Part shown: positions 1-14,448 of the stretch, one piece after another
Position numbering within the stretch: the first letter of the stretch is position 1
Layout of the letters: the number at the start of each line of letters is the position of its first letter
DNA from: Alphaproteobacteria bacterium
GTDB lineage: Bacteria > Pseudomonadota > Alphaproteobacteria > Micavibrionales > Micavibrionaceae
DNA length: 63,265 bases
NCBI GenBank assembly: GCA_020443075.1
Contig: JAGRIU010000041.1
Span: 1-63,265 of the forward strand
Reading direction: 5' to 3'
The notes under the pieces: generated by a model
Told to the model about the DNA's origin: nothing
What the model saw: only the letters and a program-made list of their open reading frames with translations
Databases searched by the model: none
Position numbers and translations under genes: made by a program

Positions 1-127
1 CCACGCTCTCGCCGGCCCCGTACTTCTTCGCCAATGCCGCCGTGAGCGTCGTCTTCCCATGGTCCACGTGACCAATCGTCCCGATGTTTACGTGCGGCTT
101 GTTCCGCTGAAATTTTTCCTTAGACAT
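1..127 (-). CDS. tuf: Elongation factor Tu, N-terminal fragment (cut by window edge)
   Basis: Only the first 42 codons are present. They read [19 protein letters not shown] and continue into the P-loop GHVDHGKTT, which is diagnostic of EF-Tu, the GTPase that delivers aminoacyl-tRNA to the ribosome. The start is supported by an AAGGAG ribosome binding site about 9 bases upstream in the 44-bp gap after fusA. It is the last visible gene of a classical str operon (rpsL, rpsG, fusA, tuf). The rest of the gene lies outside the window. Confidence 0.97.
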   Translation of the reverse strand, partial: MSKEKFQRNKPHVNIGTIGHVDHGKTTLTAALAKKYGAGESV

Positions 128-171
128 GTTTCAATGCTCCTTTTTAAAAACTTTAAATCTTTTATCTTAAA

Positions 172-2280
172 CTAGGCCCCGAGGCTTTCCTTAACCTCTT
201 GCGCGATTTGCGCCGGCACCGGCTCGTAATGATCGAACTGCATCGTATATTGCGCGCGGCCCTGAGACATCGAGCGCAGGGTGTTGATGTAGCCGAACAT
301 TTTCGCCAGCGGCACCATCGCGGTGATGACTTTGGCGTTCCCGCGATCATCCATCGCATTGACCTGTCCGCGGCGGGAGTTCAAGTCGCCGATAATATCG
401 CCCATGTAATCTTCCGGTGTGACCACTTCGACTTTCATCATCGGTTCGAGCAGTTGTGGGCCGGCCTTTTGCATCGCTTCCTTGAAAGCGGCTTTGGCGG
501 CAATTTCGAAGGCCATGACGGAGGAGTCCACATCGTGGTAAGCCCCGTCGACCAGACGGACTTTGAAATCCACAACCGGGAAGCCGGCGATAATCCCGGT
601 TTCCTTGGCCAGTTCCAGACCTTTTTGAACGCCCGGAATATATTCTTTCGGCACGGAACCGCCGACGATTTCGGATGCGAAGCTGAAGCCCTCGCCCGGT
701 TCAACCGGTTCGAATATAAGGTCGATTTTTGCAAACTGACCCGAACCCCCGGTTTGTTTTTTGTGGGTATAAGACAGTTCTGTAACCTTGGTAATGGTTT
801 CACGGTATGCCACCTGCGGCGCGCCGATATTGGCTTCGACTTTAAATTCGCGCTTCATGCGATCGATCAAAATGTCGAGGTGCAGCTCGCCCATCCCTTT
901 CATGATGGTCTGGCCGGATTCATGATCGACAGACACACTGAAGGACGGATCTTCGGCCGCCAGACGTTGAAGCGCCGTTGACATTTTTTCCTGGTCGGCC
1001 TTTGTTTTCGGCTCAACCGCAATCTCGATCACCGGATCGGGGAATTCCATGCGCTCGAGCACGATCGGATTTTCTTTCACACACAGCGTATCGCCTGTCG
1101 TTGTGTCTTTCATACCAACGAAGGCCACGATGTCACCGGCGAAGGCTTCATTGATTTCCTCGCGGTTGTTTGAGTGCATCAACAACATCCGGCCGACGCG
1201 CTCGCGCTTGCCTTTTACGGAGTTCTCAACGTAAGAACCGGATTCGATTTTACCGGAGTAAATACGGGCGAAGGTCAAAGAGCCTACAAACGGGTCGTTC
1301 ATGATTTTGAACGCCAGAGCCGAGAACGGCGCATTATCAGAAGGCTCGCGCTTGTCATCTTCATCGGAGTCGACTTTTTTACCTTTAACAGCGCCGATAT
1401 CCAGCGGAGAGGGCAAGTATTCGACAACCGCATCCAACATCGGCTGAACACCTTTGTTTTTGAAAGCTGTTCCGCACATTACAGGCACGAACACGTTGTT
1501 GATCGTTCCCTTGCGGATACAAGCCTTCAACGTTTTCTCATCCGGTTCATTCCCTTCGAGATAGGCTTCCATGGCCGCGTCGTCTTGCTCAACAGCCAGT
1601 TCGATCAATTTTTCGCGGTATTCAGCGGCTTTTTCGGCCAGGTCCGCCGGGATGTCTTCTTCGGCATAGGTCGCGCCCAGTTGCTCGCCGTTCCAGACGA
1701 TCGCTTTCATGCGCACGAGATCCACGTGACCGACATAGTTGTTTTCTGCGCCGATGGGGAGCTGGATCACACAAGGCACGGCACCCAGACGGCTGATGAT
1801 CATATCGACCGTGTTGTAAAAGTCGGCGCCGATTTTGTCCATTTTGTTCACAAAACACATGCGCGGCACGTGATATTTATCGGCCTGACGCCAGACAGTT
1901 TCAGTCTGTGGCTCAACGCCTGCGTTGGCATCAAACACGGCAATCGCGCCATCAAGCACGCGCAGAGAACGCTCAACCTCAATTGTGAAGTCCACGTGCC
2001 CCGGGGTGTCGATGATGTTCAAGCGGAAACGCTGGCCTGTGTAGGGACCGCTTTTGGGGGCATCCCAGAATGTTGTCGTCGCAGCAGAAGTAATCGTAAT
2101 ACCACGCTCTTGCTCCTGCTCCATCCAGTCCATGGTCGCCGCACCGTCATGCACCTCACCGATTTTGTGAGATTTACCGGAATAGAACAAAATGCGCTCA
2201 GTCGTTGTGGTTTTACCCGCATCGATATGCGCCATAATGCCGAAGTTCCGGTAGTTTTCAATTGCGTGTTCGCGTGCCAT
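172..2280 (-). CDS. fusA: Elongation factor G
   Basis: EF-G is the translocation GTPase of protein synthesis and acts in ribosome recycling with RRF. The 702-residue length is normal. Visible G-domain motifs are AHIDAGKTT (about residues 17-25), DTPGHVDFT and NKMDK. Further on come the switch-2-adjacent region, domain II, and the conserved domain III-V segments such as GMGELHLDI and [15 protein letters not shown]. It lies between rpsG (51 bp upstream) and tuf (44 bp downstream) on the same strand, the standard str-operon position. No long insertion or loss is seen. Confidence 0.99.
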   Translation of the reverse strand: MAREHAIENYRNFGIMAHIDAGKTTTTERILFYSGKSHKIGEVHDGAATMDWMEQEQERGITITSAATTTFWDAPKSGPYTGQRFRLNIIDTPGHVDFTIEVERSLRVLDGAIAVFDANAGVEPQTETVWRQADKYHVPRMCFVNKMDKIGADFYNTVDMIISRLGAVPCVIQLPIGAENNYVGHVDLVRMKAIVWNGEQLGATYAEEDIPADLAEKAAEYREKLIELAVEQDDAAMEAYLEGNEPDEKTLKACIRKGTINNVFVPVMCGTAFKNKGVQPMLDAVVEYLPSPLDIGAVKGKKVDSDEDDKREPSDNAPFSALAFKIMNDPFVGSLTFARIYSGKIESGSYVENSVKGKRERVGRMLLMHSNNREEINEAFAGDIVAFVGMKDTTTGDTLCVKENPIVLERMEFPDPVIEIAVEPKTKADQEKMSTALQRLAAEDPSFSVSVDHESGQTIMKGMGELHLDILIDRMKREFKVEANIGAPQVAYRETITKVTELSYTHKKQTGGSGQFAKIDLIFEPVEPGEGFSFASEIVGGSVPKEYIPGVQKGLELAKETGIIAGFPVVDFKVRLVDGAYHDVDSSVMAFEIAAKAAFKEAMQKAGPQLLEPMMKVEVVTPEDYMGDIIGDLNSRRGQVNAMDDRGNAKVITAMVPLAKMFGYINTLRSMSQGRAQYTMQFDHYEPVPAQIAQEVKESLGA

Positions 2281-2331
2281 TTTCGTTGCTCGTCCTTGTC
2301 GTTTCTCGTGGTTCGTTATTTCGTTGGCTCA

Positions 2332-2880
<549 letters not shown>

Positions 2881-3087
2881 CTAAGCTAAATTATCCAAAT
2901 CATAAATTTCTCTATAGTTTCTTACTGCCGTTTCAGTGTCCGGAGCTTTCGGCAAATAATTAGCCTCTAAATCCCGTCGCATCTCAGCCGTTAAAACCAA
3001 ACCTTCTGCCTCCAGAACCCTGCTCACAAGAGCAATTTTATGAACCAGACTTACATCCGTTGTATCGGCATCAAAAATTTCCGACAT
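2881..3087 (-). CDS. Unrecognised 68-residue protein between rpsL and rpsG
   Basis: This acidic, soluble-looking protein (start MSEIFDADTTDVSLVHKIAL, end REIYDLDNLA) matches no family I know. It has no signal peptide, membrane segment or cysteine. It appears to be a real gene: an AAGGGG ribosome binding site sits about 8 bases before the ATG, it starts 12 bp after rpsL stops, and its stop overlaps the ribosome binding site of rpsG. It is therefore co-transcribed and probably co-translated with ribosomal proteins. In most bacteria rpsL is followed directly by rpsG. A regulatory or ribosome-associated role is only a guess. Confidence 0.75.
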   Translation of the reverse strand: MSEIFDADTTDVSLVHKIALVSRVLEAEGLVLTAEMRRDLEANYLPKAPDTETAVRNYREIYDLDNLA

Positions 3088-3099
3088 ACCAATATCCCC

Positions 3100-3471
3100 T
3101 TACTTCGGACGTTTCGCGCCGTAGCGTGAACGGGCCTGTTTACGATCTTTAACGCCTTGGGTATCCAGCGCACCGCGGATGATGGTGTAGCGAACCCCCG
3201 GCAAGTCTTTTACCCGGCCGCCGCGCACCAGAACCACAGAGTGTTCCTGCAGGTTGTGGCCTTCGCCCGGAATGTAGCAAATCACTTCATGCCCCGTGGT
3301 CAGACGTACCTTGGCCACTTTACGCAAAGCCGAGTTCGGCTTTTTAGGCGTTGTTGTGTACACGCGTGTACAAACGCCGCGGCGCTGCGGGTTGCTTTTC
3401 AGCGCCCGGTTTTTCTTGGCTTTCACAACTTTTTCCCGCGGCTTGCGGATCAATTGCTGAATGGTTGGCAT
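3100..3471 (-). CDS. rpsL: Small ribosomal subunit protein S12
   Basis: S12 is the decoding-centre protein of the 30S subunit and the target of streptomycin-resistance mutations. The 123-residue length is standard. The conserved stretches [16 protein letters not shown] and the [17 protein letters not shown] loop are present. The lysine positions linked to streptomycin response are not obviously altered. It is the first gene of the str operon here, with about 350 bp of non-coding sequence upstream that should hold the operon promoter. Confidence 0.99.
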   Translation of the reverse strand: MPTIQQLIRKPREKVVKAKKNRALKSNPQRRGVCTRVYTTTPKKPNSALRKVAKVRLTTGHEVICYIPGEGHNLQEHSVVLVRGGRVKDLPGVRYTIIRGALDTQGVKDRKQARSRYGAKRPK

Positions 3472-3823
3472 TCTCGTAACTTCCTTTTTCTTTTTTTAGA
3501 GCGATCCCTCGCCCCGCAAACATCTTTTGTATTCTTCGCTGCACATGGCCTTCCGAGACAGAAAACCGGGCAACGACAAACCCAATATCAATTAAGGATG
3601 GCTGCATATAGCGTCAGAACGACGCATAAGTCCAGTACTTTTTTCGCATAAGCGACAAGACTGTTTCTTGCAGAGCATCCCCTTTTGAAGCATTCGCCCT
3701 TTCGAGGGATGTTGCACCAAGGAGGCTTACGCCCCAAGGCCCAACTGAATCACGGGCCGGACTATATGGGGAATCGATTCCGGCGTCAAGACTTTATTTT
3801 ACGAATCATATTAAGAGTATCCC
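3472..3823. other. Intergenic region upstream of the str operon
   Basis: No convincing gene lies in these 352 bases. On the minus strand a weak promoter match TGGACT-N18-TATATG sits at 3605-3634, with a GCGTC-GTTCT-GACGC hairpin inside its spacer. It would start a transcript of about 130 nt before rpsL. An Rho-independent terminator is not evident after the DNA glycosylase gene that ends at 3824. Short open frames on either strand have no ribosome binding site. Confidence 0.4.
3605..3634 (-). promoter_or_regulatory. Possible promoter of the str operon
   Basis: Read on the minus strand, TGGACT (3629-3634) is followed after 18 bases by TATATG (3605-3610). The match to the housekeeping consensus is only moderate, and the spacer contains a small inverted repeat GCGTC/GACGC. 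The position, about 135 bp before rpsL, is suitable. It was picked by eye and needs transcription-start mapping. Confidence 0.3.
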
Positions 3824-4330
3824 TTAAAGATTCAGAAGTCTTTCTTTCCAAGCTCTGCATTTTTGCTCATACGGTATTGATGCGTTGGCTGGACTGGTCG
3901 AGGGAAGGGAAAAACATTGATAAGTGCTGTTCAACTTCGGAAAATGTTTACAGCATGATTTTGCGGCTTTTTGGCCATTGAATACTATTGTCCGGATTTG
4001 CGGGTGCCTTGATAAAAATCCGGGTAAATCGTTCGGAATTTCGCGGCGGATTGCACTATCAAGACTGCCTTCGCGGGTACATGATTCCAGCACATCCCAG
4101 AGTGCGATTTTATGTTCCGTGAGATGATTTAGGCGTTCTTCATAATGCGTTTCAGGTGAAAATCCTAAAATATTGCCCATCAGGGGCCAAAATGCGTTGC
4201 GCGAGTGAGCATAATACTGCCCGGCCTGTAGCGAAGCTTCGCCGGGCATTGAGCCAAGAATGAGAAGCCGCGCCTCAGCACTGGCGACGGGGGAAAAACT
4301 CTGGATAGGTTTTAAGGAGGGCGGCAGCAT
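3824..4330 (-). CDS. Family-6 uracil/hypoxanthine-DNA glycosylase
   Basis: Members of this branch of the uracil-DNA-glycosylase superfamily excise deaminated bases, chiefly hypoxanthine, from DNA. The 168-residue protein has motif 1 LILGSMPGEASL near residue 26, then YYAHSRNAFWPLMGNILGF, the Phe/Trp/Asn-rich segment typical of family 6. It continues with KIALWDVLESCTREGSLDSAI and a late TIVFNGQKAA strand. It sits between rpoC and rpsL on the same strand, but a terminator separates it from rpoC. The ATG follows directly on the terminator U-tract without a clear ribosome binding site, so the start or the mode of expression is uncertain. Confidence 0.85.
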   Translation of the reverse strand: MLPPSLKPIQSFSPVASAEARLLILGSMPGEASLQAGQYYAHSRNAFWPLMGNILGFSPETHYEERLNHLTEHKIALWDVLESCTREGSLDSAIRREIPNDLPGFLSRHPQIRTIVFNGQKAAKSCCKHFPKLNSTYQCFSLPSTSPANASIPYEQKCRAWKERLLNL

Positions 4331-4334
4331 CGGT

Positions 4335-4369
4335 AAAAAAAGAGCCTGATTTTAATTTCAGGCTCTTTT
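4335..4369 (-). terminator. Rho-independent terminator after rpoC
   Basis: AGAGCCTGA (4341-4349) pairs with TCAGGCTCT (4358-4366). On the minus strand the stem is followed by a run of six to seven T. It ends 6 bp after the rpoC stop and should end the rplJL-rpoBC transcript. The A-tract on one side and T-tract on the other make it potentially bidirectional. Confidence 0.85.
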
Positions 4370-4375
4370 GTTGTC

Positions 4376-8626
<4,251 letters not shown>

Positions 8627-8652
8627 TTATCCGTTTCAATTGCACCTAATGT

Positions 8653-11600
8653 TTAGTTTCCGCCGCTTTGCTTCATGTCGACATTCAGGCACAGAGCCTT
8701 CAGTTCCTTGGTCAGAACGTTGAAGGATTCCGGAATACCGATTTCGAAGTTGTCTTCGCCGCGGACGATGCTCTCGTAAACTTTCGAGCGACCGGCCACG
8801 TCGTCGGACTTGACGGTGAGCATTTCCTGCAGCGTGTAGGCGGCGCCGTAGGCTTGCAGGGCCCAAACCTCCATCTCCCCGAAGCGCTGCCCCCCGAACT
8901 GGGCTTTACCGCCCAACGGTTGCTGCGTCACGAGCGAGTACGGCCCGATGGAACGTGCGTGCAGTTTGTCATCGACCAGGTGGTGCAGTTTGAGCATGTA
9001 CATATAGCCCACAGTCACATTGCGGTCGAATTTCTCGCCTGTACGCCCGTCGATCAGGGCGACCTGACCGGAGCTGTTTAGGCCCGCTTTTTCAAGCAGT
9101 TCCGTGATGTCGGCTTCGTGGGCCCCATCAAATACAGGGGTGGCCATCGGCACACCGCCGCGCAGATTATTGGCCATTTCAATGACTTCGGCATCATCAA
9201 GCGTGGCGACACGGTTTTTATATTCTTCCGCGCCGTAGGCATCTTCGAGCTTCGCGCTGAGGACTTTTTTCTCGTCCGCATTCAGGGATTTTTTATCCTT
9301 GAGGTTGTCCAAGATATCACCGATCTGATAGCCCATGTTGGCCGCGGCCCATCCGAGGTGGGTTTCGAGAATCTGCCCGACGTTCATCCGGGACGGCACG
9401 CCCAGAGGGTTGAGTACGATGTCAACCGGACGGCCATCTTCGAGGTACGGCATGTCTTCTTGCGGGATCACTTTTGAGACAACCCCTTTGTTGCCGTGAC
9501 GACCGGCCATTTTGTCACCCGGTGCCATTTTACGTTTCACAGCCACGAAGACTTTAACCATCTTCATCACGCCCGGCATCAACTCATCGCCGCGCTGGAG
9601 TTTTTCAACCTTGCTTTCGAAACGCTCTTTAATATCATCAACAGCGTCATCGAAGGTTTTGGACATGGCTTCGATTTCTTCCATGATCTTTTCAGCTTCG
9701 ACAGCGATTTGACGCCACAGGCCGCGCTTTTCAACCGCTTCGAGGTCTTTGACTGTCAGTTTTGTGCCTTTTTTCAGCTTCGCATCTTTCGGTGCGGAAA
9801 CCACAGTCTGACCGGAAAGAACATCTTTCAGGCGGCCGTAGAAACCGTCTTCAAGGATGCGGCGTTCATCATCGCGGTCCTTGGCGAGACGTTCGATTTC
9901 CTGCGCCTCGATCGAGAGCGCACGGGCATCTTTGTCTACGCCGCGGCGGTTGAAGACGCGCACATCGACGACTGTACCAACCGCACCGGGCGGCAAGCGC
10001 AAAGAGGTATCTTTGACGTCGGCCGCTTTTTCACCGAAGATCGCGCGCAGAAGTTTTTCTTCCGGCGTCATCGGGCTTTCACCTTTCGGTGTGACTTTCC
10101 CGACCAGGATATCTCCGGGGCCGACTTCGGCGCCGATATGGACAATCCCGGCTTCATCGAGGTGTTTCAGGGCTTCTTCCCCGACGTTCGGGATGTCGCG
10201 GGTGATTTCCTCGGTCCCGAGCTTGGTATCACGGGCCATGACTTCGAATTCCTCCAAGTGGATGGAGGTGTAGACGTCATCGCGCACGATGCGCTCGGAG
10301 ATCAAAATGGAGTCTTCGTAGTTGTAGCCGTTCCAAGGCATAAAGGCGACAAGCGCGTTCTTACCCAAAGCCAGTTCGCCTAAATCCGTTGACGGGCCAT
10401 CGGCAATGATATCGCCGGCGCGGATTTTATCGCCGACTTTGACCAACGGACGCTGATTGATACAGGTCGACTGGTTAGAGCGCTGGAATTTTGCCAGCTT
10501 GTAGATGTCAACGACCGGTTCACCGGGGTTGAGGTCTTCGGTGGCCTGGATCACGACGCGGGTTGCATCGACTTTGGTCACCACGCCTGCGCGGCGGGCC
10601 GCCACAGCCGCACCGGAGTCACGGGCGACAGTGGCTTCCATACCTGTGCCGACAACCGGCGCGCTGGCTCTGAGCAGCGGCACAGCCTGACGCATCATGT
10701 TCGAGCCCATCAAGGCGCGGTTCGCGTCATCGTTTTCCAGGAACGGGATCAGAGCCGCAGCCACAGAAACCATCTGTTTCGGCGAAACGTCGATAAATTC
10801 GATCTGGTCCGGTGGGGACATTTCGTTTTCACCGGCGTGACGACACGATACGAGGTCGTTGACGAATTTGCCGTTTTTATCCAGTTCGGAGTTTGCCTGC
10901 GCAATCGTCCACTTGGCTTCTTCCATGGCGGACATGTAGACCACTTCGTCTGTTACTTTGCCGTTTTCAACTTTGCGGTACGGGCTTTCGATGAAGCCGT
11001 ACTGGTTGACGCGGGCGAAAGTGGCCAACGAGTTGATCAGACCGATATTCGGGCCTTCCGGTGTTTCAATCGGACAAATCCGGCCATAGTGGGTCGGGTG
11101 CACGTCGCGGACCTCAAAGCCCGCGCGCTCGCGGGTCAGACCGCCGGGACCGAGAGCCGACAAGCGGCGCTTGTGCGTAATTTCGGAGAGCGGGTTGGTC
11201 TGGTCCATAAACTGGGAAAGCTGTGAAGAGCCGAAAAACTCGCGTACGGCGGCCTGAGCCGGTTTGGAGTTGATCAGGTCGTGCGGCATATAGGTGTCGA
11301 TTTCGACGGAGGACATACGCTCGCGGATCGCGCGTTCCATACGCAGCAGACCGATACGGATCTGGTTTTCCATCAATTCACCCACGGAACGCACACGACG
11401 GTTCCCCAGGTTGTCGATATCATCGACTTCGCCCTGCCCGTCTTTCAGGCCGTGCAGATATTTTACGATGGCCAGAATGTCATCTTTTGCGAGGATGCGG
11501 AACTGATCATCGGCTTCAAGATCCAGACGTGCGTTCATTTTGACGCGGCCCACAGCGGACAGATCATAACGCTCTGGATCGAAGAAGAGAGACTGGAACA

Positions 11601-12924
11601 AAGCATCAGCCGATTCAACTGTCGGCGGCTCGCCCGGACGCATGACGCGATAAATATCGATCAACGCTTCTTCGCGGGTGTCACATTTATCAATCAGCAA
11701 AGTATTGCGGATATAAGGGCCGACATTAACATGGTCGATCGCCAGCAGCGGCAATTCGTCAATTTTCATTTCGGCCAGTTTACCGAAATCTTCTTCGGCC
11801 AGTTCGTGACCCGCTTCGAAGATTACCTGTCCGGTTTCCGCATCGAAGATATCGGAAGCCAGATATTGGCCCTGTAATTGCTCGGTCTGGACCAGAATGT
11901 CTTTCAAACCGTCTTCGGCCAATTTCTTGGCTTTGCGCGGAGTAATTTTTTCACCTTCTTCAGCGGCAACCTTACCTGTTTTGGCATCAACCAGATCGGC
12001 GCTCAGTTTAACGCCGCGCATACGCTCGGCATTGAACGGGGTTTTCCAGCCTTTTTTGTCTTTGCTGTAGAGAATTGTGTCATAGAACGTGCCAAGAATT
12101 TCTTCGTTGGACATCCCCTGAATCATCAATTGATCGATCTCGGCATCCTGTTCTTCGCATTCACGGCGGTATTTAGCCGTTTCTTCGGAGTCCAGAGCGC
12201 GCAAGAATGTTGTCAGCGGCAATTTACGACGGCGGTCTATGCGCACATACATGTGGTCTTTGGCATCGAATTCGAAATCCAGCCAAGAGCCGCGATAAGG
12301 GATAACACGTGCGGAGAATAGATACTTACCGCTGGCGTGGGTCTTCCCACCGTCATGATCGAAGAACACGCCCGGAGAGCGGTGCATCTGCGAAACGATT
12401 ACGCGGTCCGTTCCGTTCACAACGAAGGTTCCGTTGTTGGTCATGAGTGGCATATCGACCATGTAGACATCTTGCTCTTTTATGTCGCGGATAGAACGCA
12501 GGCCCGTATCTTCATCGACGTCAAACACGGACAGACGCAAAGTCACGCGCAGCGGAGCCGCATACGTAATACCGCGGGTCTGACATTCATCGACGTCATA
12601 TTTCGGGGCTTCGAGTTCGTATTTTACGAAGTCGATTTCGGCTTTGTCGGCGAAGTCCTTGATCGGGAAGACGGTGGAGAAGACTTCTTCCAGACCTTGC
12701 AGGTTACGATCTTCTGCCGGGGTTTCAGCTTGCAGGAACAACTCGTATGAACGGCGCTGGACCTCAATCAGGTTCGGCATTTCTGCCACTTCCTCAATCC
12801 GGCCATAGTTCCGGCGCACGCGTTTGCGACCGGTGAAGCTCTCAATAGAATTGGCTGATGTCGATTTTTTGGATTTTGCCTGTGATGCGCTCATTTGATA
12901 CGATCCTATTTTCTCTGTTGCCAT
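8653..12924 (-). CDS. rpoB: RNA polymerase beta subunit
   Basis: This is the second large catalytic subunit of RNA polymerase, 1423 residues long. The rifampicin-pocket region ([32 protein letters not shown]) has its conserved residues, without an obvious resistance substitution. The C-terminal [25 protein letters not shown] segment is also present. An alternative ATG 30 bases downstream (12894) has an AGGA at good spacing and would remove the first ten residues, which are atypical; I cannot decide between the two. It is preceded by a 320-bp gap with a terminator-like hairpin that probably reduces transcription from rplL. Confidence 0.99.
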   Translation of the reverse strand: MATEKIGSYQMSASQAKSKKSTSANSIESFTGRKRVRRNYGRIEEVAEMPNLIEVQRRSYELFLQAETPAEDRNLQGLEEVFSTVFPIKDFADKAEIDFVKYELEAPKYDVDECQTRGITYAAPLRVTLRLSVFDVDEDTGLRSIRDIKEQDVYMVDMPLMTNNGTFVVNGTDRVIVSQMHRSPGVFFDHDGGKTHASGKYLFSARVIPYRGSWLDFEFDAKDHMYVRIDRRRKLPLTTFLRALDSEETAKYRRECEEQDAEIDQLMIQGMSNEEILGTFYDTILYSKDKKGWKTPFNAERMRGVKLSADLVDAKTGKVAAEEGEKITPRKAKKLAEDGLKDILVQTEQLQGQYLASDIFDAETGQVIFEAGHELAEEDFGKLAEMKIDELPLLAIDHVNVGPYIRNTLLIDKCDTREEALIDIYRVMRPGEPPTVESADALFQSLFFDPERYDLSAVGRVKMNARLDLEADDQFRILAKDDILAIVKYLHGLKDGQGEVDDIDNLGNRRVRSVGELMENQIRIGLLRMERAIRERMSSVEIDTYMPHDLINSKPAQAAVREFFGSSQLSQFMDQTNPLSEITHKRRLSALGPGGLTRERAGFEVRDVHPTHYGRICPIETPEGPNIGLINSLATFARVNQYGFIESPYRKVENGKVTDEVVYMSAMEEAKWTIAQANSELDKNGKFVNDLVSCRHAGENEMSPPDQIEFIDVSPKQMVSVAAALIPFLENDDANRALMGSNMMRQAVPLLRASAPVVGTGMEATVARDSGAAVAARRAGVVTKVDATRVVIQATEDLNPGEPVVDIYKLAKFQRSNQSTCINQRPLVKVGDKIRAGDIIADGPSTDLGELALGKNALVAFMPWNGYNYEDSILISERIVRDDVYTSIHLEEFEVMARDTKLGTEEITRDIPNVGEEALKHLDEAGIVHIGAEVGPGDILVGKVTPKGESPMTPEEKLLRAIFGEKAADVKDTSLRLPPGAVGTVVDVRVFNRRGVDKDARALSIEAQEIERLAKDRDDERRILEDGFYGRLKDVLSGQTVVSAPKDAKLKKGTKLTVKDLEAVEKRGLWRQIAVEAEKIMEEIEAMSKTFDDAVDDIKERFESKVEKLQRGDELMPGVMKMVKVFVAVKRKMAPGDKMAGRHGNKGVVSKVIPQEDMPYLEDGRPVDIVLNPLGVPSRMNVGQILETHLGWAAANMGYQIGDILDNLKDKKSLNADEKKVLSAKLEDAYGAEEYKNRVATLDDAEVIEMANNLRGGVPMATPVFDGAHEADITELLEKAGLNSSGQVALIDGRTGEKFDRNVTVGYMYMLKLHHLVDDKLHARSIGPYSLVTQQPLGGKAQFGGQRFGEMEVWALQAYGAAYTLQEMLTVKSDDVAGRSKVYESIVRGEDNFEIGIPESFNVLTKELKALCLNVDMKQSGGN

Positions 12925-13244
12925 AAAGCGAGGCCTTTACAGAGCCGCTTACGCTTTATTATTCCTGTTTGGCTTTGCGACTTCATCTTTCACAAAGCAA
13001 TAAAGACCACAAAAACCCCTTCGCTCTTTCCAGCGAGGGTTTTAAGTGGTTTTTCTTCTAGCCCTTAACCCCAAGAGGGTCTTTGTGGGCCGCTTCCCAA
13101 ATTTGTTTAATAAGGGTTTTCACGTTTTTCCCGAAAGTTTGGCTAGGTTATGGCCTAACAAAGAGGGCTTGTCAACCTCTTTGAAACAATTAAAAAGCAT
13201 CCCCCGAAAAACTTTCGGGAAATGCTTTTAATAACTTAACGGGA
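12925..13244. other. rplL-rpoB intergenic region
   Basis: These 320 bases hold no gene. Just after the rplL stop there is a terminator-like hairpin (entered separately). The rest is the rpoB leader on the minus strand and carries short pyrimidine-rich runs. In many proteobacteria this spacer contains an attenuator that sets the ratio of ribosomal protein to polymerase, and the arrangement here fits that. Confidence 0.6.
13192..13230 (-). terminator. Attenuator/terminator hairpin between rplL and rpoB
   Basis: The outer arms AAAAGCAT (13193-13200) and ATGCTTTT (13222-13229) enclose an inner stem CCCGAAA/TTTCGGG (13203-13209 and 13213-13219). On the minus strand the stem runs into TTTTT. It begins 15 bp after rplL. 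Because rpoBC lies downstream with no clear promoter between, I infer partial termination. Confidence 0.75.
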
Positions 13245-13622
13245 TTATTTAAGAGCGATTGTCGCGCCGGCTTCTTCAAGCTTTTTCTTGATTTCTTCGG
13301 CTTCGTCTTTTTTCGCGCCTTCTTTCAGAACGCCGCCCGCCTCAACGAGATCTTTGGCTTCTTTCAGGCCCAGACCTGTGATGCCGCGGACTTCTTTGAT
13401 CACTGCGATTTTGTTACCGCCAGCGTTTTCAAGAACAACGTCGAAAGAGTCTTTTTCTTCTGCGCCGCCAGCATCATTTGCCGCGCCCGGAGCCGCTGCA
13501 ATAACAGCTGCACCCGCTGCTGCTTCGATCCCGTATTCTTCTTTCAGAATGTTTGTCAGTTCAGACGCTTCCATAAGTGTCAGACCTACAATTTCTTCTG
13601 CCAGTTTTGCTACATTTGCCAT
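13245..13622 (-). CDS. rplL: Large ribosomal subunit protein L7/L12
   Basis: L7/L12 forms the flexible stalk that recruits translational GTPases. The 125-residue protein has the N-terminal dimerisation helix ([20 protein letters not shown]), an Ala/Gly-rich hinge ([20 protein letters not shown]) and the C-terminal globular domain with [20 protein letters not shown]. It sits 41 bp downstream of rplJ. It is present in several copies per ribosome, and it is followed by the terminator-like hairpin that separates it from rpoB. Confidence 0.99.
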   Translation of the reverse strand: MANVAKLAEEIVGLTLMEASELTNILKEEYGIEAAAGAAVIAAAPGAANDAGGAEEKDSFDVVLENAGGNKIAVIKEVRGITGLGLKEAKDLVEAGGVLKEGAKKDEAEEIKKKLEEAGATIALK

Positions 13623-13663
13623 TTTAGTTTCCTTTCAGTTTTGAAAAATAGTTTTAAAAGTTT

Positions 13664-14179
13664 TTATTCTGCTTTATCAGCAACCGCTTTAATCGCACCG
13701 GCAACCTTGCCGCCCGGTGCTTTTAGTGCGCCCGCCAAATTCCGTGCCGGTGACATGATCAGTGTAGCGATCGTCGCGCGCAGCTCATCAAGACCCGGCA
13801 GTTTGGCCAGTGCCTCAATTCCTTTTGTATCCAGGATTTTATCGCCCAGAGCGCCACCCAGAATAATCAATTTGTCATGGTCTTTTGCGAATTTATGAGC
13901 CACTTTCGCAGCCCCAGGATCCTTTGACGTCGCGATCCCGGTCGGGCCTGTGAACATTTCGCCAAGAGCTTCGAATTTTGTCCCTTTAACCGCCAGACGG
14001 GCCAGTGTGTTTTTGGTCACTTTGAAGCTTGCGCCTTCTTTGCGCAGGTCATTTCTCAAAGCTTCGATTTCTTTCACCGTCAAGCCGGAATAATGCGTCA
14101 CAACGACGATTTCATCATTCGAAAAGCGCTCGTTCAACGCGGTGACTTCGGCTTCTTTTTGTGCGCGGTTCATACCCAT
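13664..14179 (-). CDS. rplJ: Large ribosomal subunit protein L10
   Basis: L10 anchors the L7/L12 stalk to 23S rRNA and usually represses its own mRNA. I chose the ATG at 14179 (MGMNRAQKEAEV, 171 residues) because AAGGAG sits 8 bases before it and the length matches the family. A longer reading from a TTG at 14206 would add nine residues but lacks support. The segments VVVTHYSGLTVKEIEALRND and KVTKNTLARLAVKGT are typical. The leader upstream contains a promoter, a terminator-like hairpin and paired stems, consistent with attenuation and autogenous control. Confidence 0.97.
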   Translation of the reverse strand: MGMNRAQKEAEVTALNERFSNDEIVVVTHYSGLTVKEIEALRNDLRKEGASFKVTKNTLARLAVKGTKFEALGEMFTGPTGIATSKDPGAAKVAHKFAKDHDKLIILGGALGDKILDTKGIEALAKLPGLDELRATIATLIMSPARNLAGALKAPGGKVAGAIKAVADKAE

Positions 14180-14222
14180 CGCGGTTTCTCCTTTTTTAAC
14201 GTTCAAACCTCCCTAAGGCTTT

Positions 14223-14252
14223 CGCGGAACTCCGCGGGCCGCCGTTGCGGCC
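14223..14252. repeat. Two adjacent perfect hairpins in the rplJ leader (repeat copy 1)
   Basis: CGCGG-AACT-CCGCG is directly followed by GGCCGC-CGTT-GCGGCC, each stem perfect with a four-base loop and preceded by GGCTTT. The same two-hairpin layout, with an identical second stem, recurs at 62151-62182 upstream of rpoZ. It may form part of the L10-binding leader or be a dispersed palindromic repeat. Confidence 0.6.
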
Positions 14253-14269
14253 TTAAGTCATAGAGACAT

Positions 14270-14293
14270 AAAAAAAAGTGGCCCTAGAGCCAC
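14270..14293 (-). terminator. Terminator-like attenuator in the rplJ leader
   Basis: On the minus strand GTGGC-TCTAGG-GCCAC is followed by a run of eight T. It lies about 90 bp before the rplJ start and downstream of the presumed rplJ promoter. It can act as an attenuator for rplJL-rpoBC or as the terminator of rplKA read-through. Confidence 0.8.
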
Positions 14294-14410
14294 CTTGTCC
14301 GAGAAAACAAAACACATCCCTTACAAAAAGGGCGTTGCTTCACTTTATCTATGCGGGACTTACTGTGTGCGCCGCGCAGTCTCGGATAAGGTTTTTAACT
14401 TGCGAGCCGA

Positions 14411-14439
14411 CAGATATAGACATTCCATCGGCTCGTCAA
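14411..14439 (-). promoter_or_regulatory. Probable promoter of rplJL-rpoBC
   Basis: On the minus strand TTGACG (14434-14439) and TATCTG (14411-14416) are 17 bases apart. A perfect 8-bp inverted repeat CGAGCCGA/TCGGCTCG (14403-14410, 14428-14435) brackets the -10 box, and an eight-base A-tract precedes the -35 box. The predicted leader is about 225 nt long. Confidence 0.55.
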
Positions 14440-14448
14440 GGATTTTTT

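Noticed and set aside
14180-14206. TTG start for rplJ nine codons upstream
   Set aside because: The downstream ATG has AAGGAG at ideal spacing and gives the normal L10 length.
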